Positions 6,442-12,858 of a stretch of 16,719 bases of DNA are shown in pieces (within the stretch, counting starts at the first letter, position 1; each line of letters starts with the position of its first letter). Source of the DNA: Bacteroidetes bacterium 4572_112 (GTDB lineage: Bacteria; Bacteroidota; Bacteroidia; Bacteroidales; UBA1556); assembly GCA_002254285.1 (NCBI GenBank), contig NIUZ01000019.1, forward strand, positions 1 to 16,719, read 5' to 3'. Both the position numbers and the translations under genes were made by a program. The notes under the pieces were generated by a model. It was not told the origin of the DNA. It saw only the letters and a list, made by a program, of their open reading frames with translations, and ran no database searches.

Positions 6442-7746
6442 TTAAAACCGTTCTATATTCGCTCCAATTGCATTAAGTCGTTTATCAATATACTGATAAC
6501 CGCGGTCTATTTGTTCAATATTATGAATTGTGCTTGTTCCTTCTGCCGAAAGTGCTGCAATAAGTAGCGAAACTCCTGCTCTAATATCTGGTGAAGTCAT
6601 GCTAATTCCTCTTAGGTTTACTTGTCTAGCATGGCCAATAACAGTAGCTCTATGCGGATCGCAGAGAATAATCTGAGCTCCCATATCTATAAGCTTATCC
6701 ACGAAGAAAAGTCTACTTTCAAACATTTTTTGATGAATAAGAACTGAGCCTTTTGCTTGAGTAGCAACAACTAATGCTATGGAAATAAGGTCAGGAGTAA
6801 AGCCTGGCCAAGGTGAATCGGCAATGGTAAGTATAGAGCCATCAATATAAGATTCTATTTCGTATCTATCTTGCGCAGGAACTAAGATTGAATCACCTTG
6901 TAATTCCATTTTTATTCCCATACGTTTGAAAATCATTGGAATCATTCCCAACTCTTTATAGTCAACATCCTTAATAAGAATTTCGGATTGAGTCATAGCA
7001 GCAAGTCCAATAAAACTACCAATCTCAATCATATCGGCAAGCATAGTATGCTCCGTGCCTTTAAGGCTGCTAACACCTTTAATTGTAAGTAAGTTAGAGC
7101 CAACACCTTCAATTTTTGCTCCCATACGATTAAGCATACGGCTAAGCTGAGTAAGGTAAGGTTCACAAGCAGCATTATATATTTGCGTAGTACCTTCAGC
7201 CATTACAGCGGCCATTAATATATTTGCTGTACCTGTTACCGAGGCTTCTTCCAATAACATATAAGAACCCTTAAGTCCTTCGGTAGTAATTGAATAAAAA
7301 TGATTTTTGGCATCATAGGTAAATTTAGCGCCAAGTTTTTCAAGTCCTATAAAGTGAGTATCGAGTCTACGGCGACCAATTTTATCACCACCAGGTTGTG
7401 GAAGATTTGCCTTTCCAAAACGAGCCAATAATGGACCTAAAATCATTACCGAACCGCGTAGGCTAGAGGCTTGCTCTTTGAATTCCTCAGTATATATATA
7501 GTCTATATTTACATCATCAGCTTGAAAAGAGTAAGATTCGTCGCTAAGTTTTTCTACTTTAACTCCAAAATCACGTAATAAAAGAATAAGTTTGTTGACA
7601 TCTCTAATGTCTGGAATTTTATTAACAATGATTTTTTCAGGACTCATTAGTGTAGCACAAATAATTTGAAGTGCTTCGTTTTTAGCTCCTTGAGGAGTTA
7701 TTTCGCCATGTAATTTGCGACCACCCTCTATGATGAATTTACCCAT
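6442..7746 (-). CDS. murA: UDP-N-acetylglucosamine 1-carboxyvinyltransferase
   Basis: MurA catalyses the first committed step of peptidoglycan synthesis in the cytoplasm, transferring enolpyruvate from PEP to UDP-GlcNAc. The 434-residue product has the expected length. Visible landmarks are the substrate-binding lysine in GAKNEA (Lys22, Asn23), SLRGSVMILGPLLAR (95-109), the active loop PGGDKIGRRRLDTH (118-131), WPGFTPD with Asp319, and the late HQKMFESRLFFVD. The loop residue that is Cys115 in the E. coli enzyme is Asp121 here. The codon was checked on the reverse strand (gat within ggt ggt gat aaa). MurA with Asp at this site is active but not alkylated by fosfomycin, so intrinsic resistance of this target is expected. 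The gene is divergent from folE and convergent with the helicase. No obvious promoter box was found upstream. Confidence 0.95.
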   Translation of the reverse strand: MGKFIIEGGRKLHGEITPQGAKNEALQIICATLMSPEKIIVNKIPDIRDVNKLILLLRDFGVKVEKLSDESYSFQADDVNIDYIYTEEFKEQASSLRGSVMILGPLLARFGKANLPQPGGDKIGRRRLDTHFIGLEKLGAKFTYDAKNHFYSITTEGLKGSYMLLEEASVTGTANILMAAVMAEGTTQIYNAACEPYLTQLSRMLNRMGAKIEGVGSNLLTIKGVSSLKGTEHTMLADMIEIGSFIGLAAMTQSEILIKDVDYKELGMIPMIFKRMGIKMELQGDSILVPAQDRYEIESYIDGSILTIADSPWPGFTPDLISIALVVATQAKGSVLIHQKMFESRLFFVDKLIDMGAQIILCDPHRATVIGHARQVNLRGISMTSPDIRAGVSLLIAALSAEGTSTIHNIEQIDRGYQYIDKRLNAIGANIERF

Positions 7747-7869
7747 AATTATATTTTTATTTTATTGTATGAAAATAATGCCATTTTGTACTGCGATTAT
7801 TAGCGCTTTGCTTAATTATTAACGTTGGGATGTTAATTATGAATAAATATTAAATTGAATTAACCTCCA

Positions 7870-7896
7870 TTTGCAAAACATATTATTTTACTTTTG
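7870..7896 (+). promoter_or_regulatory. candidate folE promoter
   Basis: TACTTTTG at 7889-7896 matches TAnnTTTG exactly and is preceded by TTTG at 7870-7873. The 15 bases between the boxes are fewer than usual for this promoter class, so the upstream box is doubtful. The element lies 25 bases before the ATG chosen for folE and inside the longer TTG-started reading frame, which argues against that longer form. Confidence 0.5.
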
Positions 7897-7921
7897 CAAT
7901 GAATATATTAATATAGATATA

Positions 7922-8533
7922 ATGGCAAAAAATAGAGGTTATAGAAGAGTTGATGAGTTTGATGACGAAACTACTCAAAAATTGGCTTATCACTATAAAG
8001 AGATATTAGGCTTGTTGGGCGAGGATCCTGAGCGAGAGGGTTTATTGGATACTCCGGTACGTGTTGCTAAGGCTATGCAGTTTATGAATCAAGGTTATTA
8101 TCGTGATGCTAAGGAGATTATTCAGTCGGCAATGTTTACTGAGAATTATAAGCAGATGGTGATAGTTAAGGATATTGAACTATACTCAATGTGCGAGCAT
8201 CATATGATTCCTTTTATTGGCAAAGCTCATGTGGCTTATATTCCCAATGGTAAAATTATGGGATTGAGTAAAGTAGCTCGAGTTGTAGAGGTTTTTGCTC
8301 GCCGTTTGCAGGTTCAGGAACGACTGACTATGCAGATTAAAGATGCAATAGAAGACGCATTAAATCCTTTGGGAGTAGCTGTGGTTATTGAAGCTAAGCA
8401 CCTTTGTATGGCTATGCGTGGTATTGAGAAGCAAAGTTCTGTTACTACAACTTCTGATTTTACAGGAGCTTTTCTTAATAATAATAAAACAAGAGAAGAA
8501 TTTTTGCACTTAATAGGTAAAAAGCTTTCGTAG
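7922..8533 (+). CDS. folE: GTP cyclohydrolase I
   Basis: The enzyme converts GTP to 7,8-dihydroneopterin triphosphate, the entry step to folate and other pterins. The 203-residue product carries the family hallmarks: EDPEREGLLDTPVRVAK (34-50), SMCEHHMIPF with zinc ligands Cys91 and His94, the loop GKAHVAYIPNGKIMGLSK, the QVQERLT stretch (130-136), and HLCMAMRG with the third ligand Cys162. All three zinc ligands are present, so this is the zinc-dependent FolE1 type. The frame is open further upstream to a TTG at 7871. I chose the ATG at 7922 because the product MAKNRGYRR has a normal start and because a TACTTTTG promoter element lies inside the extra 51 bases. No terminator was seen in the 120 bases before the BI-1 gene. 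Confidence 0.95.
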   Translation: MAKNRGYRRVDEFDDETTQKLAYHYKEILGLLGEDPEREGLLDTPVRVAKAMQFMNQGYYRDAKEIIQSAMFTENYKQMVIVKDIELYSMCEHHMIPFIGKAHVAYIPNGKIMGLSKVARVVEVFARRLQVQERLTMQIKDAIEDALNPLGVAVVIEAKHLCMAMRGIEKQSSVTTTSDFTGAFLNNNKTREEFLHLIGKKLS

Positions 8534-8613
8534 TATATGTTCTGAAATTTATTTACAGATAATAATTTTCATATTATTAACAAATATGGCTTATTATAAA
8601 TATGCTTTTATTG

Positions 8614-8621
8614 TAAATTTG
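8614..8621 (+). promoter_or_regulatory. candidate -7 element of the BI-1 gene
   Basis: TAAATTTG matches TAnnTTTG exactly and ends 32 bases before the ATG at 8654. No TTG is seen at the usual upstream distance, so this is a weak promoter call resting on one box and its position. Confidence 0.4.
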
Positions 8622-8653
8622 CTTCAAATATACATAACGTAAATAGTCTAATA

Positions 8654-9376
8654 ATGGATTTTAATAATCAAACACAAAGTGCCCAAACTCCTTATGGATA
8701 TTCGGGAACTATAGCGAAAAACTTCATATCAAATGTATTCTCATGGATGGGTATTGCTTTAGCAATTACTGCCGTTACAGCATATTATTTTGGTACTGAT
8801 ACAGAATTGATTTCTTTATTATATACAGCAAATGGCATGTCAACATTAGGGTGGATAGTTATGCTAGCTCCTTTTGCCATAATTTTGATAATGAATTTTG
8901 GCTTCAATAAGCTCTCATATTCCACTTTGGTATTAGTATTCGGACTTTATTCCATTTTGATGGGAATGAGCCTTAGTTTTATCCTTTTAATATATACAGC
9001 AAGCTCTATTTTTCAAACTTTTTTGATAACTTCGCTAATGTTTGGGGTGATGGCAGTGGTAGGATATACCACCAAAACCGACCTTACAAAATTTGGTTCT
9101 ATACTGATGATGGCTCTTATTGGGCTTATAATAGCTAGCGTGGTAAATATGTTTATGGGCAGTGCTGCAATGGATTACATCATTAGTTTCGTAGGAGTAT
9201 TGATATTTACGGGGCTTACAGCATACGATGTTCAAAAGCTAAAACGCATAGGAATGGGGATTGATTTCCCAAGTGAACACACCAATAAATTGGCAATTAT
9301 GGGAGCCTTAAATTTATATTTAGACTTCATCAATTTATTCTTATTTTTGCTGCGTTTTATGGGAGATAGAAAATAG
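8654..9376 (+). CDS. Bax inhibitor-1 (BI-1/YccA) family membrane protein
   Basis: The 240-residue protein is strongly hydrophobic, with about seven membrane segments (roughly 26-46, 65-82, 90-112, 118-138, 147-167, 174-191, 215-235). It has a short polar, glutamine-rich N-terminus. The family signature is clear in the sixth segment and beyond: GVLIFTGLTAYDVQKLKRIG (181-200), then LNLYLDFINLFLFLLRF (219-235). Asp192 and Asp224 correspond to the aspartate pair that senses pH in the calcium-leak channel BsYetJ, so a pH-sensitive leak function is possible. The physiological role in bacteria is not settled for this family. A long hairpin follows the stop, so the gene is probably transcribed alone or with folE upstream. 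Confidence 0.92.
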   Translation: MDFNNQTQSAQTPYGYSGTIAKNFISNVFSWMGIALAITAVTAYYFGTDTELISLLYTANGMSTLGWIVMLAPFAIILIMNFGFNKLSYSTLVLVFGLYSILMGMSLSFILLIYTASSIFQTFLITSLMFGVMAVVGYTTKTDLTKFGSILMMALIGLIIASVVNMFMGSAAMDYIISFVGVLIFTGLTAYDVQKLKRIGMGIDFPSEHTNKLAIMGALNLYLDFINLFLFLLRFMGDRK

Positions 9377-9405
9377 ATTTTATTTCTTCTATAATGCAGA
9401 TATAT

Positions 9406-9476
9406 TTTATGCCTTTGTTTATTTTTTCTTGTAGTTTTTTTAAACAATAATACAAGAAGATAAATAAAGGCATAAA
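9406..9476. terminator. long hairpin after the BI-1 gene
   Basis: The left arm (9406-9433, beginning tttatgccttt and ending tcttgta) pairs with the right arm (9451-9476, tacaagaag ... aaaggcataaa). Pairing is nearly continuous over about 26 positions, with one G-U and a small internal mismatch, around a 17-base T/A-rich loop. It lies between two plus-strand genes. It lacks a T tract right after the stem, so it could be a processing or stabilising structure rather than a simple terminator. Confidence 0.6.
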
Positions 9477-9502
9477 TAATTTTAACTTTAATAATTACAT
9501 TA

Positions 9503-10390
9503 ATGAAGGCATTTGTATTTCCCGGACAGGGAGCACAGTATGTAGGAATGGGAAAAGATCTTTATGAATCTTCGTCAGAAGCTAAAGATTTATTTGAGAA
9601 AGCTAATAAAATTTTAGGTTTTAAGATAACCAAAATTATGTTTGAAGGCACTGATGAGGAGCTTCGTCAAACAAAAGTAACTCAACCTGCAATATTTTTA
9701 CATAGTGTAATACTTGCTCGTGTATTAGGGGATGATTTTAAACCTGATATGATAGCAGGTCACTCTTTGGGTGAGTTTTCGGCGCTTGTAGCTGCTGGAG
9801 CAATGTCTTTTGAAGATGGCTTAAAACTAGTTTCAAAGCGTGCAATGGCAATGCAAAAGGCTTGTGAAATTGAGCCTTCTACTATGGCTGCTATTGTAGG
9901 TATGGAAGATGCTGTTGTTGAGAAAATTATTTCTAAAATCACTAACGAAGTTGTGGTTGCAGCAAATTATAATTGCCCAGGTCAAATAGTTATTTCAGGA
10001 AGTATTAAAGGTATTGATATAGCAGTAGAAAAACTTACTGAAGCAGGTGCTCGTAGAGCTCTTAAGCTGAATGTAGGTGGTGCTTTTCATTCTCCATTGA
10101 TGGATCCCGCAAAGAAAGAATTGGCTGCAGTAATTGCCAAAACAAAATTCCAATCTCCGGTATGTCCAATATATCAGAATGTTACTGCGCAATCGGTAAA
10201 AGATCCTGATATTATTAAGGAAAATCTTATTGCTCAGTTAACTGCTCCAGTACGTTGGACGCAGATTATGAATAATATGATTGCTGGTGGTATGAGCGAA
10301 TATATTGAGGTAGGACCAGGCAAAGTATTGCAAGGTTTACTTAAGAAAGTAAATAGGAAGATGAAAGCCTCAAGTGCTAGTATCGGATAA
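9503..10390 (+). CDS. fabD: malonyl-CoA:ACP transacylase
   Basis: FabD moves malonyl from CoA to acyl carrier protein, supplying the extender unit for fatty-acid elongation in the cytoplasm. The 295-residue product is full length and carries every family landmark. These are GQGAQ (8-12), the nucleophile Ser88 in AGHSLGEFSA, Arg113 in SKRAMAM, NYNCPGQIVISG (155-166), and the catalytic His196 in VGGAFHSPLM, with the late EVGPGKVLQGLLKK. The ATG follows an A/T-rich leader with no Shine-Dalgarno sequence. No other fatty-acid genes are adjacent. The gene is bracketed by hairpins (9406-9476 and 10498-10529), so it appears to be its own transcription unit. Confidence 0.96.
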   Translation: MKAFVFPGQGAQYVGMGKDLYESSSEAKDLFEKANKILGFKITKIMFEGTDEELRQTKVTQPAIFLHSVILARVLGDDFKPDMIAGHSLGEFSALVAAGAMSFEDGLKLVSKRAMAMQKACEIEPSTMAAIVGMEDAVVEKIISKITNEVVVAANYNCPGQIVISGSIKGIDIAVEKLTEAGARRALKLNVGGAFHSPLMDPAKKELAAVIAKTKFQSPVCPIYQNVTAQSVKDPDIIKENLIAQLTAPVRWTQIMNNMIAGGMSEYIEVGPGKVLQGLLKKVNRKMKASSASIG

Positions 10391-10497
10391 TTATTGAATA
10401 ATTATTGAATAATAATGGAGCAAAGGAGTAAATTATTTTATTTTGAATTTAACGGAACTAATTCCATTAAATTACAATTTTGCTTTAAATAATATAT

Positions 10498-10529
10498 AGG
10501 TGTATCGTTAATGATGCACCTTTTTTTTT
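10498..10529 (+). terminator. Rho-independent terminator after fabD
   Basis: aggtgtatc (10498-10506) pairs with gatgcacct (10513-10521) around a gttaat loop, with one T-G wobble, and runs directly into a tract of nine T residues (10521-10529). It is 108 bases after the fabD stop and 24 bases before the dcp ATG, so it also separates dcp from fabD. If the dcp promoter lies upstream of it, the hairpin would sit in the dcp leader. Confidence 0.75.
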
Positions 10530-10553
10530 AATATTTATTTAACACACACATAT

Positions 10554-12680
10554 ATGAAAAAGTCAAATTTAATTATGGCATTGATGGTGCTTTTGGGATT
10601 ATCGTCATGTCAGGAAAACAAAACATCAGAGAATGCTATGAGTGAACAAACGAATATCTTGCTTCAAGATTTTGATACACCATACGGAGTACCACCTTTT
10701 GAACAGATAAAGACTTCGGACTATGAGCCTGCTTATGCAGTAGCTACAGCCGAATTACGAGCTGAAGTAAAAGCTATTATAGAAAATACAGAGGAGCCTA
10801 GCTTCGAAAATACAATTGTAGCACTAGAGCGAAGTGGCTCTACATTAGAAAAAGTGGATGGTGTATTCGGAAACCTTCTTTCTTGTAATACCAATGAAGA
10901 TATGGAAGCCTTGGCTCAGAAAATAACACCATTGGTTACAGGTGTTTATGATGAGATTTCGATGAATGACGATTTATTCAAGAAAGTAAAGTTTGTATAT
11001 GAAAATGCTGATCAATCGAATATGACTCAGGAGCAAAAAACACTGCTTAAAGAAACTTATAAAGGTTTCGAACGCGGTGGTGCTAACTTAAATGATGAGG
11101 ATAAAGCCAAACTAAAAAAGATTAATAAAGAATTAGGAATTTTATCTTTAAATTTTGGGTCTAATGTATTGAAAGAAACTAATGGTTTTAAGATTGTTAT
11201 TTCTGATAAAGCACGTTTAAGCGGGTTGCCTCAAGGAGTTATTAATGCAGCTGCTATTACAGCAAAAAATAATGGCGAAGAAGGAAAATGGATGTTTACT
11301 GTGCAGAAATCATCAATGATACCAGTACTTTCTTATGCTGATGACCGCGAGCTTCGTAAAGAAATATATAAAGGTTATACAACAAGAGGCGATCATAACG
11401 ACAGCCTTGATAATAAAGAGAATGTTAAAAAACTAGTTAATCTACGTCTAGAGAAAGCTCATTTAATGGGTTATGAGAATTGGGCGCATTTTATTCTAGA
11501 GAATAATATGGCTAAAACTCCTGAAAAGGCTTATGAGCTAATGTCTAATGTAGCAACAAAAGCTATTGCTCGTGCAAAAGAGGAGTTGGTAGATTTACAA
11601 AAATATGCTGATAACGAAAAGGCCGGAATATCTATTGAACCTTGGGATTGGTGGTATTATACTGAGAAACTTCGTATGGAGAAGTATAACTTGAGCGAGG
11701 AAGAATTAAAGCCTTATTTTAAGTTAGAAAGTGTACGCGATGGTATGTTTGCAGTGGCAAGCAAGCTATACGGATTAGAGTTTAAACTTAATGCTGAGCT
11801 TCCTAAAATGGATCCTTTGGCTGAAGCATACGAGGTATATCGTAATGGCGAATTAATCTCTATTTTATATATGGATTACTACCCACGTGCTAGCAAAAGA
11901 GTAGGGGCATGGATGACATCATACCGCAAACAGCAACGTAATGCTGATGGTACAAATGTAATTCCAGTGGTTTCTTTAACAACTAATTTTACCCCACCTA
12001 CTGATAATGCTCCAGCTTTATTAAACCTTGATGAGGTTACAACTCTATATCATGAGTTTGGTCACGGATTGCATGGTATGCTTAGTAATTGTACTTACCA
12101 AAGTCTTTCGGGAACAGCAGTTTCAAGAGATTTTGTTGAGCTTCCTTCTCAAATTATGGAGAACTGGGCATTACAGCCAGAAGTGCTAAAAACTTATGCT
12201 AAGCATTATCAAACAGGCGAAGTAATGCCTGACGAGCTTATTGCAAAAATGCAAAAGGCAGGTACTTTTAATAATGGTTTTACTGTTAGCGAATTTGTTG
12301 CAGCAGCTGTATTAGATATGGCATGGCACAAAATTGAAACTCCATTTACAGGTGATGTTAATGAGTTTGAAGCTAACACAATGAAAGAGCTTGGTCTTAT
12401 AAAAGAGATAGCTGTTCGTTACCGTAGCACTTATTACTCTCATGTTTTCTCTGGAGGATATGCAGCAGGATATTATGCTTACTTATGGACTGCAGTGCTT
12501 GATGCTGATGCTTTTGGAGCTTTTCAAGAGACATCATTATTTGATGAGGCTACAGCTAAATCTTTCTATGAAAATATTCTTTCAAAAGGAGGTACTGACG
12601 ATGTTGAAATTATGTGGAAGAAATTCCGCGGTCGTGAGCCAAATATTGAATTCTATCTTAAGCGTCAGGGTCTAGAATAA
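10554..12680 (+). CDS. dcp: M3 family peptidyl-dipeptidase, lipoprotein
   Basis: The 708-residue protein is a Dcp-type zinc metallopeptidase that removes dipeptides from the C-termini of oligopeptides. It begins with a lipoprotein signal: basic MKK, a hydrophobic core, and the lipobox LSSC with Cys19, followed by a polar linker. It is therefore exported and lipid-anchored, unlike cytoplasmic E. coli Dcp. The zinc site is HEFGH at 500-504, with the third ligand Glu529 in RDFVELPSQ. The substrate-side motif HVFSGGYAAGYYAYLW lies near residues 629-644. Length is normal for the family and nothing is missing. It stands alone between two terminators (10498-10529 and 12702-12736), so it is probably a single-gene unit that salvages peptides at the cell envelope. 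Confidence 0.93.
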   Translation: MKKSNLIMALMVLLGLSSCQENKTSENAMSEQTNILLQDFDTPYGVPPFEQIKTSDYEPAYAVATAELRAEVKAIIENTEEPSFENTIVALERSGSTLEKVDGVFGNLLSCNTNEDMEALAQKITPLVTGVYDEISMNDDLFKKVKFVYENADQSNMTQEQKTLLKETYKGFERGGANLNDEDKAKLKKINKELGILSLNFGSNVLKETNGFKIVISDKARLSGLPQGVINAAAITAKNNGEEGKWMFTVQKSSMIPVLSYADDRELRKEIYKGYTTRGDHNDSLDNKENVKKLVNLRLEKAHLMGYENWAHFILENNMAKTPEKAYELMSNVATKAIARAKEELVDLQKYADNEKAGISIEPWDWWYYTEKLRMEKYNLSEEELKPYFKLESVRDGMFAVASKLYGLEFKLNAELPKMDPLAEAYEVYRNGELISILYMDYYPRASKRVGAWMTSYRKQQRNADGTNVIPVVSLTTNFTPPTDNAPALLNLDEVTTLYHEFGHGLHGMLSNCTYQSLSGTAVSRDFVELPSQIMENWALQPEVLKTYAKHYQTGEVMPDELIAKMQKAGTFNNGFTVSEFVAAAVLDMAWHKIETPFTGDVNEFEANTMKELGLIKEIAVRYRSTYYSHVFSGGYAAGYYAYLWTAVLDADAFGAFQETSLFDEATAKSFYENILSKGGTDDVEIMWKKFRGREPNIEFYLKRQGLE

Positions 12681-12701
12681 GCATTTATTAAAACACTATA
12701 C

Positions 12702-12736
12702 AATCCCCATTAGTTGCTAACTGATGGGGATTTTTT
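12702..12736 (+). terminator. Rho-independent terminator after dcp
   Basis: aatccccattagtt (12702-12715) pairs with aactgatggggatt (12719-12732) around a GCT triloop, a 14-bp stem with one T-G wobble, and is followed by T residues to 12736. It lies 22 bases after the dcp stop. It is the strongest intrinsic terminator in the window. Confidence 0.88.
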
Positions 12737-12858
12737 GGTTATAGGCAGTTTGCTAAATATTAGCGATTAATTAATTTTCTATTTTCTAAAATGCTAATCT
12801 TATTGAATAATTCATTATTTTCGCATTATAAATTAGCAAAATCATATATTATAAATTC

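Noticed and set aside
7816..7843. attaac/gttaat palindrome between murA and folE as an operator
   Set aside because: Only six bases pair around an 8-base gap in very A/T-rich DNA; it is not distinguishable from chance.
7871..7921. Upstream extension of folE to a TTG start (17 extra residues)
   Set aside because: The extra residues do not resemble FolE, and the stretch contains an exact TAnnTTTG promoter element.
12442..12675. 77-residue ORF within dcp
   Set aside because: It is an out-of-frame shadow of the conserved Dcp C-terminus.
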